64,000 nt of DNA from Acetobacter orientalis (GTDB lineage Bacteria; Pseudomonadota; Alphaproteobacteria; Acetobacterales; Acetobacteraceae), in NCBI RefSeq assembly GCF_000963965.1, contig NZ_BAMX01000017.1:1-64000 (forward strand). Direction: 5' to 3'. Shown one piece after another: positions 8,469 through 17,591 of the stretch (the stretch's first letter is position 1; the number at the start of each line of letters is the position of its first letter). The notes beneath the pieces are model-generated. The model worked only from the letters and a program-made list of their open reading frames with translations. It was not told where the DNA came from and made no database searches. Made by a program: the position numbers and the translations under genes.

Positions 8469-10421
8469 CTATACAAATCTTGCCAGGTTGTCGTGCTGTA
8501 CTGTCTCGGCAGTCATCACCTGTAAACAGGCTTGAACCGTTTCCAACTTTGTTTTTATGCCTTGATCTTGCTCCAGCGCAATCTGGCGGCCTAACCAATG
8601 CTGCATCATAATATTCCATTGGAGCGCCTGCACGCCCTCCGTGCTCCATTTACGCAAAAAAACGCGTAAGCCCCGGCGTATTCCTTGAGGTATTGTACCA
8701 TCCCGCACTACGTCTCTTAGCAGAATAACCCCCATACCCAAGCTCATAGCCTGAAGTTGCTCTTGCATATAAGCAAGCCGCAACTGCTCTGGTACATTTT
8801 GCGCGTTACGCAAAATACGCACCAGGCTTTCAGCACTTTCAGTCAACCATTGTTGCATGGTCGCGTGGTTACGGGGGGCAGCTAAAGCTTTAAGCCGCAT
8901 GGTACGCCATTTAAGGGTACGGCGCATATGTGAGTCTATATGAAACGGCAAAACGGCACGGTATGTCCAGCCAACAAACAAAACCGCAAATAAGAAAGCT
9001 AATGCCCCGTTATAAAAAGCAACTTCATTATACCGCCCCAAGTTAGAAGGGCCCAGTAACACAGGCAAAAACATATTAAACGAAAAAGCATACCCTGCCG
9101 TGTTGCTATGCCGCGCAGCAAGACCGCCAATAGTCATGGGGAGCATAAGCGCAAACAAAAGCATTTCCGGTGTGGTCAATAAGGGCATAACCAAAAAGGC
9201 ATATAGTCCGGCCACAACAGCGCACCAAACCGCACCTTTAAAAAAAGCACTAGAGGCCAAAATTGGGTTTTCACGCGTGGCAAGCAACCCATATACCAGC
9301 GCTACAAACGAGATAAATGCAGCACCAGATGGCCATGCCGTTACCTCCCACACAAGCCAAGCTGCAAGAATACCTGCGGCTGAACGAATACCGTTTTCTA
9401 CAGCCTCACGCGCATGCCGCCGAGAGGATGTTTTAAACCGAAAACGATCACCCTTTTGAGCATGCGTGCTTAACGTTATGTGTTTTTTGGCCTCTGCATA
9501 ATCGGCAGCTAAAGGGGCTGGGTAGGTTTGGGCACTCTTTTGCCCTTGCTGTTGTGCCAACAACCCCATACCGCGCGCACGCGCCAACATAACCATAAGG
9601 TAAGACAAGGCTGCACGTGCATGGTCACCCGCATGAGTATGGGCACCAATTTCCAGCGCATCAAACTCTATACGGCTATTGGCCGAAACAAGGGTTGTAA
9701 GTACCTGCGCCTGCTTTTGTGGCGTACCTTTGCCCGTAAGCAGGTCTGGTACAGCTTGGCACACCGCATTTTTTGCACCTTCCAAACGCAGGGTCAGGTT
9801 ACGTAAAGCCTGCTCACGCATGGAAGGGGTGCATAAAAGTGCCAATGCGGCCTCACACACCACACCCAGAATAATGTAGGTGCCACGAGCCATAGCAATA
9901 TCAAACACATGGTCGGGCTCAGAAATGGCCCCCGTGGCAACAATGGCCGATGTAAACCCCGTTAAAACCAACCCGTAGGCTCGGTAGCTTTCTAAAAAGG
10001 TGGCCAAGCCACAGCACAACCCAACCCACAAGGCCAAAGCGCCAAAAAACAAAGCGGTTTCCTGTGGGAAAGAGGCAATAAGGGCAACCCCGACACAACA
10101 CCCCACCACAGTGCCTATTATACGCCACCGTGCTTTTGAAAGGCTCTCCCCCCGAGAAGACTGGGCAACCACCCACACGCTCAAAGGAGCCCATTGCGGG
10201 CTGTCTAGCTCCATCCACATGGCAATAAGCAAAGAAAGACCAGCGGCTAAAGAGGAGCGCAACGCAAACGCTAAATCCCCCACGGAGGGCTCAAGCAGCC
10301 ATTTAAGTTTTTCGCGCCATGAGGTTTGAGAACGCGCAGCACTAAAAACGGCAAACCACCCCAGCAACCCCAATGGCCCGGCCGCGTGTTTCTGTTCTGC
10401 CTGCTGTTGTGTTCCGCTCAT
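8469..10421 (-). CDS. FUSC family (aromatic acid exporter-like) inner membrane protein
   Basis: 650 aa, with two blocks of membrane helices (about residues 40-195 and 350-490) separated and followed by soluble helical regions. This is the layout of FUSC/AaeB proteins, which export aromatic carboxylic acids such as fusaric or p-hydroxybenzoic acid. The SPQWAPLSVWVVAQSSRGES motif after the first helices is typical. No membrane-fusion partner (AaeA-like) is adjacent, so either it works alone or the partner is elsewhere. The LysR gene just upstream on the same strand is the likely regulator. Confidence 0.83.
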   Translation of the reverse strand: MSGTQQQAEQKHAAGPLGLLGWFAVFSAARSQTSWREKLKWLLEPSVGDLAFALRSSLAAGLSLLIAMWMELDSPQWAPLSVWVVAQSSRGESLSKARWRIIGTVVGCCVGVALIASFPQETALFFGALALWVGLCCGLATFLESYRAYGLVLTGFTSAIVATGAISEPDHVFDIAMARGTYIILGVVCEAALALLCTPSMREQALRNLTLRLEGAKNAVCQAVPDLLTGKGTPQKQAQVLTTLVSANSRIEFDALEIGAHTHAGDHARAALSYLMVMLARARGMGLLAQQQGQKSAQTYPAPLAADYAEAKKHITLSTHAQKGDRFRFKTSSRRHAREAVENGIRSAAGILAAWLVWEVTAWPSGAAFISFVALVYGLLATRENPILASSAFFKGAVWCAVVAGLYAFLVMPLLTTPEMLLFALMLPMTIGGLAARHSNTAGYAFSFNMFLPVLLGPSNLGRYNEVAFYNGALAFLFAVLFVGWTYRAVLPFHIDSHMRRTLKWRTMRLKALAAPRNHATMQQWLTESAESLVRILRNAQNVPEQLRLAYMQEQLQAMSLGMGVILLRDVVRDGTIPQGIRRGLRVFLRKWSTEGVQALQWNIMMQHWLGRQIALEQDQGIKTKLETVQACLQVMTAETVQHDNLARFV

Positions 10422-10521
10422 CTACGCTGCTTTCTACTTTGCAGCGCACGATGCAAAACCAGAGGCTTGTCGTCCAAGTGTTTGTTATAATTATATCATA
10501 AGCAATATTTATGATGAGCCT

Positions 10522-11424
10522 TTATGGCGCATAAATATCATCAAGCTTCAAGCTGCTCGCAATGCTCCATAGCCGCTCAATTAAGGCCGTACTGTTCATC
10601 TGGCTTTGTTTAACAATCCCGACATCAGGCGAGGCACAACCAACTATTCTGCGGGTTTGCAAGCCACAAGCACCAGTGCGTTCGGGTAAGGCTGCTACCG
10701 GTAAAATACTAGCCATACGGCCCCGCACCAACTCGGCATGCAAGAGTTCAAGTGCGTCTGTCTCAAGCAACACGTTGGGAATAACCTTGGCCTCCCGAAA
10801 GGCTTGGTCAACCAATTGCCTGCTCCGCATGTTGCGGCTTAACAAACAAAGCGGAATGTCTGCCATATCTTGCCAAGATGCTACCCGGCCTGTGGGTAGG
10901 CTCATAGATTTTGCAGCCGTTAAAACATGTTCCTCAGCATACAGGGTTTGCACATCAAACGGCCCATCGGGTGGCAGTTGGTCAAGATACATGACCCCTA
11001 ATTGCAGGCTATGCTCACGTAAATGCTGTATAATCTCGTTACTGGAGTAAACCTTAACTTCTACATGCAAAGCGGGTACGGCCGCTCTAAAACTTTCTAA
11101 CAGTACGGGAATGGTTAAAATAGCTGGCGGCATAACCCCTATAGCAACAGACCCTCCGGCTACATCTTGCGCATAGGCAGCCTCCTGCCGCAAACCATCT
11201 AAGGCTGCAACCGTCTGGCGTGCCCAAGTCAGTACGCGCTCCCCTTCTGCCGTTAACCCATAAAAGCGGCGGTTTCGTTGAATGATGGTAATACCAAGTT
11301 CCGCTTCCAACTGCCTGATACCTGCCGACAACGCTGGTTGAGAAACACCGCAACTTTCTGCCGCTCGTGAAAAATGACGAAAACGGTCAAGAGCAATTAA
11401 ATAGGTTAATTGGCGTAAAAACAC
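10522..11424 (-). CDS. LysR family transcriptional regulator
   Basis: 300 aa. The N-terminal winged helix-turn-helix (LTYLIALDRFRHFSRAAESC, then SQPALSAGIRQLEAELG) is followed by a periplasmic-binding-like effector domain (VAIGVMPPAILTIP onward), the standard LysR arrangement. It lies 100 bp upstream of the FUSC gene on the same strand, unlike the usual divergent placement, so regulation of that exporter in response to an aromatic acid is an inference from neighbourhood. Confidence 0.9.
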   Translation of the reverse strand: MFLRQLTYLIALDRFRHFSRAAESCGVSQPALSAGIRQLEAELGITIIQRNRRFYGLTAEGERVLTWARQTVAALDGLRQEAAYAQDVAGGSVAIGVMPPAILTIPVLLESFRAAVPALHVEVKVYSSNEIIQHLREHSLQLGVMYLDQLPPDGPFDVQTLYAEEHVLTAAKSMSLPTGRVASWQDMADIPLCLLSRNMRSRQLVDQAFREAKVIPNVLLETDALELLHAELVRGRMASILPVAALPERTGACGLQTRRIVGCASPDVGIVKQSQMNSTALIERLWSIASSLKLDDIYAP

Positions 11425-11759
11425 GAACCGCCCACCTCACACTTTACGGGTTAAATAAGCTTACACTTACGCGGTATCTTAAAGAATGTTACCAAGGCCG
11501 CCTAGACAACCCAACCAAGGGGTTATGTAAAAGCATACGCTCTTTTTCTGATACAACACGACAGCACTGCACCAAAAAATCGGTTAGATCGCGCAACACG
11601 CAAACGCTTGTTTCCAATATAGGAAACACTCTTTCCACTACCCTATTGCCAAGCCATTACAAGCAGCAGCACAAGCACAGAATTCGCTCTACGCTACGCA
11701 CTCTCTTATGACTGCCTAGGCTGCATCTTTAGAACCCACCACATACGATAATGTTGAGC
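11425..11759. other. intergenic stretch without a recognisable gene
   Basis: 335 bp between the LysR start and the stop of the small minus-strand gene. I see no open frame with a credible ribosome binding site, no tRNA and no strong hairpin. It must hold the LysR promoter on the minus strand. Confidence 0.5.
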
Positions 11760-12167
11760 TTATTCAACTGCACAATACAAATCCATTGCGGCTGCACGCG
11801 CCCCTAACGCCCAATGCACTTTAACATAAGCCTCTATCAGGCACTGTGCATCAGCCACGGTTGCCACTGTTTGCTTATGTGGCAAATTTTCTAGGGCCGT
11901 ATGTGCATTATTTAACAAAGGGCGAAACGCGCTTTCTATTATCCCGCCTCTTGCCCGGTAATTTTGAGGCAGTCCGTTATTGAGCTTGATAAAGAGCGTA
12001 TAGCTATTTTGAAAAATCACCTCCTCTTTTTCAGGAGGAAGGAGTGCATACCCAGAGGCCGCCCTCAAAACGTCTAACCGTGTTGGGCACTGCCGTATAA
12101 GGTCTGATACTTCCGGGTGGAGTGTTTGGTGGGATATGGTTGTGCGCGGCACACCAAAAAGGCTCAT
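11760..12167 (-). CDS. unrecognised 135-aa protein downstream of a cobalamin riboswitch
   Basis: 135 aa, start ATG 12167, with GGAGGG about 14 bp upstream. The sequence is soluble and mostly helical in character, with single cysteines, no signal peptide and no membrane segment. The middle (YALLPPEKEEVIFQNSYTLF) and the C-terminal half (LIEAYVKVHWALGARAAAMD) match nothing I know. The gene is the only one behind the riboswitch at 12215-12410, and no further frame follows before the LysR gene. It might be a small B12- or cobalt-linked protein, or the remnant of a larger gene; I cannot decide from sequence. Confidence 0.6.
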   Translation of the reverse strand: MSLFGVPRTTISHQTLHPEVSDLIRQCPTRLDVLRAASGYALLPPEKEEVIFQNSYTLFIKLNNGLPQNYRARGGIIESAFRPLLNNAHTALENLPHKQTVATVADAQCLIEAYVKVHWALGARAAAMDLYCAVE

Positions 12168-12214
12168 GTTTTTTCTCTGCCCTCCGGTTCAACCCGCCCG
12201 GCGGTACGTTTCTG

Positions 12215-12410
12215 TACGACAATAGCAGGTCTCCTGGCTTGCAGATCATCGGTATAAAGCCACCTTCCCGGTATGTATTGGCACCAGTGGTCTGCCATGT
12301 GGCACTTTGCTTTATACCATTACTGCTTACAGTTGCGGGCGCAGCTACCGACTACCCTGCAAGCAGAGGTACGATATTCCCTTTTAACCCGTTTGCACGG
12401 GGCTATCGAC
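12215..12410 (-). promoter_or_regulatory. cobalamin (B12) riboswitch
   Basis: Read on the minus strand, the conserved blocks occur in order: AAAAGGGAA (around 12385-12376), CCCGCAACTGTAAGC (about 12339-12325), the GCCA/CACTGG region, GGGAAGG (about 12271-12265), GATG, and the B12 box AAGCCAGGAGACCTGCT (12240-12224). These are the hallmarks of the AdoCbl-type riboswitch, which usually lowers expression of the downstream gene when cobalamin is bound. Between it and the ATG at 12167 lie GC-rich complementary segments (CCGCC/GGCGG) that could form the expression platform. Ends are approximate. Confidence 0.92.
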
Positions 12411-12613
12411 AAGTTTGGTTAGAATGCACAAAACACAGAAAACAACAATATACACCTTACCATCGGGCCCGCTTCATCACTGCGCTTTGTTTATGCATCA
12501 AGAGCCTATTGAACACTTTTATTTTTAAAACCATGAAATAAATATGAACTCTTTTTGTAATAACAAAAAACAAATGCGAATATACAATATAACTCTATGT
12601 GATTTTTAAAAAA

Positions 12614-12642
12614 TTGACAGCGTATTTTATTAAGAATATTTT
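12614..12642 (+). promoter_or_regulatory. candidate sigma-70 promoter of the lipase-like gene
   Basis: TTGACA (12614-12619), a 17-bp spacer and TATTTT (12637-12642) lie about 72 bp upstream of the ATG at 12714 in a strongly AT-rich stretch. The rest of the gap from the riboswitch to here (about 12411-12613) is AT-rich and shows no gene. Confidence 0.5.
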
Positions 12643-12713
12643 CTTGCTGTTTGACTATAGCCCACTTAGCATTTTCGGGTTTTTGTTTATTCCATAAAGA
12701 AAGAACCTTGCTT

Positions 12714-13919
12714 ATGTCGTCTTCATTACGCAAAATTCTTACAACGTCCTGCTTGCTCAGCAGCGTATTCCTTGCTCTACCCGCCAGCAGTTATGCCAAA
12801 AGCGAGCAAGCTACACAGAATGCTCAAAAACTCGGAACCATTCTCGAAAAAGCCCCCCTTCCAGCAGCCCTTAGCCTACCTCATGCTGGCCCGGCTTATC
12901 GCATCACTTACCTTTCAACCAATGGCATTACACAAAACGGCCTTGTGCCGGTTACAGCAGAAGTTATTCTGCCTGCTGGTAAGGCCCCAAAAGGGGGCTG
13001 GCCTATTGTAGCTTGGGCACATGGTACAGTAGGCATTAACAATAAATGCGCCCCCTCTCTCTCCCCCTACACTGAGCGTAACCGTATTTACCTGAGTGAG
13101 TGGATGAAACGAGGCTTTGCCATTGTTGCCACAGACTACCAAGGCTTAGGCTCCTCCGGCGCTCACCCTTACCTTGATACACGCGTTGAAGCTTATAGCG
13201 TGCTTGATAGCATAAGAGCCGCCCTCTCAGCTTTCCCTGTGCAAAACAAAATTATGATTGTCGGGCAGTCTCAAGGTGGTGGCGCGGCAGTTGCTTCAGC
13301 CTCTTTTGCACCGACCTATGCACCAGATTTAGATATTCGTGGCACAGTTGCAACCGGTGTGCCGTATATTACCCCAGAGTTGGTTAGCGCCCTCTTGCAA
13401 CCCCACGCGAACGCGAAAACTGAAACAGGCTATAACCCGCTTATGGTTTACAGCCTCTATCTTGCCGCAGGCCTTGCTGGGCGAGATGATAGCTTCAAAC
13501 CGCAAGACGCATTTACCCCCAAAGCCATGCCTGCCTACCGCGCCGCTTCTGAAAGCTGCGTGACAGACCTAACGGCTCTGGTCAAAAAAGAGGGCCTTAA
13601 CTTCCAAAATTCAGTGCTGCCCGGCTTTAGTAAAGCGTTAGCTCCAGCGATGGAAGATATGCGCTACCCCACGCTTAAACTAGCCCAACCGCTGTTTGTT
13701 GGTACCGGCTCGGAAGATAAAGACGTACCGCCAGTTTTACAGTTTGGTCTTGTTAAAGCGGCCTGCGCTGCCGGTGCCGTTGTACAAGCGCACGTTTACC
13801 CCGGCCTAGACCACAGCCAGACCGTTAATGCCTCCCTGCCCGATTCAGCCGCGTTCACACAGGCTGTTATGTCTGGCAAGCCCGTGCAATCAAACTGCGG
13901 GGCAATAGCCGGGCAATAA
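12714..13919 (+). CDS. secreted alpha/beta hydrolase, secretory lipase type
   Basis: 401 aa from the ATG at 12714, which starts directly at a signal peptide (MSSSLRKILTTSCLL…) with cleavage likely after SYA. An upstream in-frame ATG at 12651 would add 21 residues before it. The alpha/beta hydrolase signs are WAHGTVG (oxyanion region), TDYQGLG, and the nucleophile elbow GQSQGG near residue 187; Asp and His of the triad are likely in GTGSEDKDVPP and GLDHSQT. Two Cys pairs may form disulfides. The family contains fungal and bacterial secreted lipases and esterases; the real substrate is unknown. It stands alone with its own promoter and terminator. Confidence 0.8.
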   Translation: MSSSLRKILTTSCLLSSVFLALPASSYAKSEQATQNAQKLGTILEKAPLPAALSLPHAGPAYRITYLSTNGITQNGLVPVTAEVILPAGKAPKGGWPIVAWAHGTVGINNKCAPSLSPYTERNRIYLSEWMKRGFAIVATDYQGLGSSGAHPYLDTRVEAYSVLDSIRAALSAFPVQNKIMIVGQSQGGGAAVASASFAPTYAPDLDIRGTVATGVPYITPELVSALLQPHANAKTETGYNPLMVYSLYLAAGLAGRDDSFKPQDAFTPKAMPAYRAASESCVTDLTALVKKEGLNFQNSVLPGFSKALAPAMEDMRYPTLKLAQPLFVGTGSEDKDVPPVLQFGLVKAACAAGAVVQAHVYPGLDHSQTVNASLPDSAAFTQAVMSGKPVQSNCGAIAGQ

Positions 13920-13933
13920 GCTCTCCCTATAAA

Positions 13934-13970
13934 TAAAGAGGCTCATCCCTTAAGAAGAGCCTCTTTAACA
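13934..13970 (+). terminator. terminator-like hairpin after the lipase gene
   Basis: Perfect 11-bp stem TAAAGAGGCTC / GAGCCTCTTTA with a 12-nt loop, 15 bp after the lipase stop. The T run is part of the stem itself. Confidence 0.65.
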
Positions 13971-14022
13971 CTCCTTGGCATGCCCCACGTAAAAACATCA
14001 TGCCAAAATGTAGCCAGCCTTT

Positions 14023-15414
14023 TTAACCGCCAGTTTTTAAATTTGAAGCCGCAATAAGCTTTGCGCTGCTACCATTGCCAATGACTTCAAAAACACCCAA
14101 CGCACGGCGGGTTTGCCCATTAGGCTGCAACGTAAAGCGCCCATCAACCCCAGCAAAACCTTCAGGCCGTGTAAAGAGCTCAAGCGGGTAACCAGTAGCC
14201 CCACTTTGCCCTACGGTTCTCGCAACCATAGCTGCATCGTAAGACAAATCAGCCAAGGGGCGCGGCATGTGGTGGTTACGCGCCATAAATTGCGTTGCAA
14301 ACGCCTGACGAGAAGAGGGGTCTGGCGCAGCATACCACGCCCCTTTGAGTGCCCCGAGCTTGGTAGCAAACGCAGCCCACAGGCCCGGCCCCAAAATACG
14401 TACAGAACTAGACGAGACTTGCGCGTCATTAAGTGCTGCAATCACATCTCTTAAAGCAAGCCCCGTATCACCTAACAATAGCGCATCAAACGGAGGGGCC
14501 GACAATTTTGGCACTTCTGCTGTGCCTGCCGCGCCATTGGTTTGTAAAGCAGCCGCAAGGTCTGATGGCAAAGGCTTATCAGATGTCTGATCGGCCGACA
14601 CGGCAGGCGCTGCGCTACCTGCAAGCGCTTTAGCTTCAGCCAAGCGGCTGTCATATGCGCTAAGCTGGTGCATCATACTCGTAATGCTGGCTGTGGTGCC
14701 ATTATGGTAAATAACGGTGGGCGTTGGCAGGCCGTTATCTTGGCAAGCAGCCTGCAAGCCATTGCCCAACGCTTTCCCTAAAGCCGTGTTAGGCAGCAAT
14801 GCCGCAAAGCGGGTACGCCCTTCTTTATGCGCCAAAGAGACCAAACGCTGCACTTGGTCTTCTGGGGTAATACCCATAACCCACACACCGGGGCGCGCTT
14901 GTGTAACATCACTCGTAAACGCCAAAACAGGCACGTGCGCCTCAAGCGCTGCCGGGGCAGCCGCAGCCGTATCGCCCGCGGTCAGGGGGCCAAGCAAAAT
15001 ACCATCACCCGCTGCAATAGCGGCAGACGCTGCTGCTGTGCCCCCCCCCACGGCTGCGGTATCGCGCACATCAAGCTCCAACCCTGCCGAAGGAACAGGC
15101 GCACCAACCGTTGTGGCGCTCGCCACAGGGGTAGGCTGCGTTAATGCAAGTTGCGCACCGGCAAGCAGCTCGTGCCCCAACCCGGCATTAGGGCCAGTTA
15201 GAGGCAACAGCACACCAATTTTTTGGCTCCCTTTAGGCGTTTGCGCCTGTGGGCCCACGCCACCAGACTGCTGTGCACAGCCTGCTAATAAAAGTGCCAT
15301 TGTGCCCAGTATGGCCACTCTGGTCTTGCGCGCCGCGTGGTTTGGCGTCAGACCACCATGCGGCACTCTGCTCAAACCAGCATCAGACAGGAAAGAATAG
15401 GCGCGTGACATCAT
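14023..15414 (-). CDS. penicillin-binding protein activator, LpoA/LppC-like lipoprotein
   Basis: 463 aa from the ATG at 15414, chosen because GGAGG lies 9 bp upstream. After about 35 polar residues comes a hydrophobic stretch ending in the lipobox LLLAGC near residue 48, then an Ala/Gly-rich type I periplasmic-binding fold (KIGVLLPLTGPNAGLGHELL onward). Such proteins, related to LppC/LpoA, activate class A penicillin-binding proteins from the outer membrane. Placement head to head with rsmI is the usual arrangement. The long polar N-terminus ahead of the lipobox is unusual; a GTG near 15318 would give a shorter signal peptide but lacks a ribosome binding site. Confidence 0.8.
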   Translation of the reverse strand: MMSRAYSFLSDAGLSRVPHGGLTPNHAARKTRVAILGTMALLLAGCAQQSGGVGPQAQTPKGSQKIGVLLPLTGPNAGLGHELLAGAQLALTQPTPVASATTVGAPVPSAGLELDVRDTAAVGGGTAAASAAIAAGDGILLGPLTAGDTAAAAPAALEAHVPVLAFTSDVTQARPGVWVMGITPEDQVQRLVSLAHKEGRTRFAALLPNTALGKALGNGLQAACQDNGLPTPTVIYHNGTTASITSMMHQLSAYDSRLAEAKALAGSAAPAVSADQTSDKPLPSDLAAALQTNGAAGTAEVPKLSAPPFDALLLGDTGLALRDVIAALNDAQVSSSSVRILGPGLWAAFATKLGALKGAWYAAPDPSSRQAFATQFMARNHHMPRPLADLSYDAAMVARTVGQSGATGYPLELFTRPEGFAGVDGRFTLQPNGQTRRALGVFEVIGNGSSAKLIAASNLKTGG

Positions 15415-16358
15415 CCAGTTCGTCCTCCGAAAGCAACCGGTCTGATGCACAGCCCGACCGGGAACCGTCTATCCATAGCGAAGGACGCAGCACGAGTCAT
15501 GCTCAACGTGCATTTAGCCTTACCTTAGTTGCAACCCCCATCGGCAATTTGGGAGATTTCAGCCCCCGCGCAGTACAAGCACTGGCCGAAGCAGACCTTG
15601 TGCTATGCGAAGATACCCGCACAACAGCACGCCTCCTTACAGAAAACAGCCTAAGCGTACGCACAGAAGCCCTGCACGAGCATAATGAGCGCCAGCGCGT
15701 ACCCGCGTTAATAGAGCGCTTACAAAACGGTACGCGCATAGCCCTTGTTTCTGATGCTGGCATGCCATTGCTCTCAGACCCCGGCTACAGGCTGGTTTGC
15801 GCCGCTATTGAAGCCGGTATTTCCCTTACCGTTATTCCCGGCCCCAATGCAGCCCTCAGCGCTCTGGTACTTTCTGGCTTGCCCCCACACCCCTTTATGT
15901 TTGTTGGCTTTCCCCCACCCCGCTCCTCTGCACGGAAAGACACTTTTGCAAAACTCCATGCGGCAGAGCGCGCTGGCTTAAGCGCAACCCTTATTTGGCA
16001 CGAAGCCCCCCACCGCTTAGCTGAAACCTTGGCTGATATGGCTGAAATTTTTGGCCCAGCCCGTGCAGCCGCCGTAGCGCGCGAATTAACCAAACGCTTT
16101 GAAGAAGTGCGCCGCGGCCCGGTGGCGGAACTTGCAACATTTTACGCAGAAAATGCCCCACGAGGCGAAATTACACTGCTCCTTGGCCCCGCACCAGAAG
16201 AAGAAAACAGCCAAGATACGCTCGATACAACCCTCAACACTTTGCTTGAGACACACTCAATTAAAGATGCAGCAACATTGGCAGCAACAGCCTGCGGCCT
16301 TCCGCGCCGCACGGTTTATGCACGCGCCCTAGAGCTATCGGCTGCGCGTAAACAGTAA
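15405..16358 (+). CDS. rsmI: 16S rRNA (cytidine1402-2'-O)-methyltransferase
   Basis: 317 aa from the GTG at 15405, which has AGGAAAG 9 bp upstream; there is no later in-frame start before the conserved region. The tetrapyrrole-methylase fold is seen as LVATPIGNLGDFSPRA, CEDTRTTARLL, LVSDAGMPLLSDPG and VIPGPNAALSALVLSGLP. RsmI methylates the ribose of C1402 in the decoding centre. A Ser-rich tail of about 30 residues precedes the domain. Its 5' end overlaps that of the divergent LpoA-like gene by 10 bp. Confidence 0.92.
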   Translation: MTSSSSSSESNRSDAQPDREPSIHSEGRSTSHAQRAFSLTLVATPIGNLGDFSPRAVQALAEADLVLCEDTRTTARLLTENSLSVRTEALHEHNERQRVPALIERLQNGTRIALVSDAGMPLLSDPGYRLVCAAIEAGISLTVIPGPNAALSALVLSGLPPHPFMFVGFPPPRSSARKDTFAKLHAAERAGLSATLIWHEAPHRLAETLADMAEIFGPARAAAVARELTKRFEEVRRGPVAELATFYAENAPRGEITLLLGPAPEEENSQDTLDTTLNTLLETHSIKDAATLAATACGLPRRTVYARALELSAARKQ

Positions 16359-16364
16359 AGCGCT

Positions 16365-17591
16365 TTACGTTTCAGCTAAGGCCACGCCAGCGGCATAACC
16401 GCTGGCCCACGCCCAATGAAAGTTATACCCACCCAGCCAGCCGGTTACGTCCATGGCTTCACCGACCACATAAAGGCCGGGCACCGCTTCAACCTGCATA
16501 GTTTTGGAAGAAAGCGCGCGTGTGTCTATACCGCCACGAGTTACTTCTGCCTTGTAGTACCCTTCGGTGCCAGTCGGGTACACTTCTAGCTTATGGATAG
16601 CCTGTGCTAAGGCTCGTATTGTTTTATCTGACCATTCAACCACCGGGCGGTCTGGAGCATGGCGTTGTGCCAGTTCATGCGCAAGGCGTTGCGGCAACCA
16701 ACGGCTTAACGCCGCAGGGCCACGCATTTTACCGCGTGCCACTTTAAGGCCAGACAGCAAAGCCTCACAATTTTGTCCGGGCAGCAGGTCTAGTTGTATA
16801 GGCTGGCCCGCTTGCCAGTAAGAGGAAATTTGCAATAAAGCCGGGCCAGATAAGCCACGGTGCGTAAAGAGCAACGCCTCTTCAAACGATACCTTACCGC
16901 ATGTGGCTTTAACGGGTAGCGAAACACCAGCTAACGTGCGTACCCATGCGTCTTCATCGCGGTCAAACACTAACGGCACCAAAGCTGGGGCGGGCATAAC
17001 GACTGGTACCCCAAACTGTCTGGCAACATCATAAGCAAAGCCCGTTGCCCCAATTTTGGGAATGGAAAGACCACCAGTGGCCAGCACAACATTAGGGCTA
17101 ACAAACGTACCGGCAGATGTTTCAACACGGAAAGTTTCAGCCCGTCCAATGCGTGTAATACGCGTACCCGGCAGCACGGTTACACCGGCAGCCGCACATT
17201 CAGCCAAGAGCATATCCACAATATCGCGGGCTGAGTTGTCACAAAAAAGCTGTCCCAGCTTTTTTTCGTGCCAAGCAATACGGTGCTTGGTCAGCAAGCT
17301 CAAAAAATCAGCCGGTTTGTAGCGGCTTAGGGCTGAGCGTACAAAATGTTTGTTTTGAGAAATAAAACGCTCTGGCTTTATCTCTAAATTAGTAAAATTA
17401 CACCGACCACCGCCAGAAATAAGAATTTTGCGCCCAATTTCGGGTGAGTGGTCAAGTACGGTTACTCGTTTACCGCGCTGTGCCGCCGTAAATGCGGCCA
17501 TAAGGCCAGCAGCCCCGGCCCCGAGAACAAGAACATCAGGCGTACGTACGCCAACGCCATGGGTGTTCAAATCGTGTCTACTTTGCGTCAA
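16365..17591 (-). CDS. HI0933/BaiN-type FAD-dependent oxidoreductase
   Basis: 408 aa flavoprotein. Residues 20-50 form the dinucleotide-binding Rossmann motif VLGAGAAGLMAAF, and ISGGGRCNFTN near residue 60 is the hallmark of the HI0933/YhiN family. The C-terminal GEAMDVTGWLGGYNFHWAWA closes the FAD site. The physiological substrate of the family is unclear; BaiN acts on bile-acid intermediates in gut bacteria, which need not apply here. The start is a TTG that shares a TTGA overlap with the stop of the upstream GST gene, pointing to translational coupling; I see no better in-frame start. Confidence 0.86.
   Translation of the reverse strand: MTQSRHDLNTHGVGVRTPDVLVLGAGAAGLMAAFTAAQRGKRVTVLDHSPEIGRKILISGGGRCNFTNLEIKPERFISQNKHFVRSALSRYKPADFLSLLTKHRIAWHEKKLGQLFCDNSARDIVDMLLAECAAAGVTVLPGTRITRIGRAETFRVETSAGTFVSPNVVLATGGLSIPKIGATGFAYDVARQFGVPVVMPAPALVPLVFDRDEDAWVRTLAGVSLPVKATCGKVSFEEALLFTHRGLSGPALLQISSYWQAGQPIQLDLLPGQNCEALLSGLKVARGKMRGPAALSRWLPQRLAHELAQRHAPDRPVVEWSDKTIRALAQAIHKLEVYPTGTEGYYKAEVTRGGIDTRALSSKTMQVEAVPGLYVVGEAMDVTGWLGGYNFHWAWASGYAAGVALAET

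Noticed and set aside
12168-12541. 139-codon plus-strand frame across the riboswitch
   Set aside because: It is produced by the complement of the cobalamin riboswitch; the conserved RNA blocks explain the sequence better.
14717-15400. 227-codon plus-strand frame opposite the LpoA-like gene
   Set aside because: Antisense shadow of an Ala/Gly-rich coding region; composition is rich in Ala, Pro and Ser with no recognisable domain.
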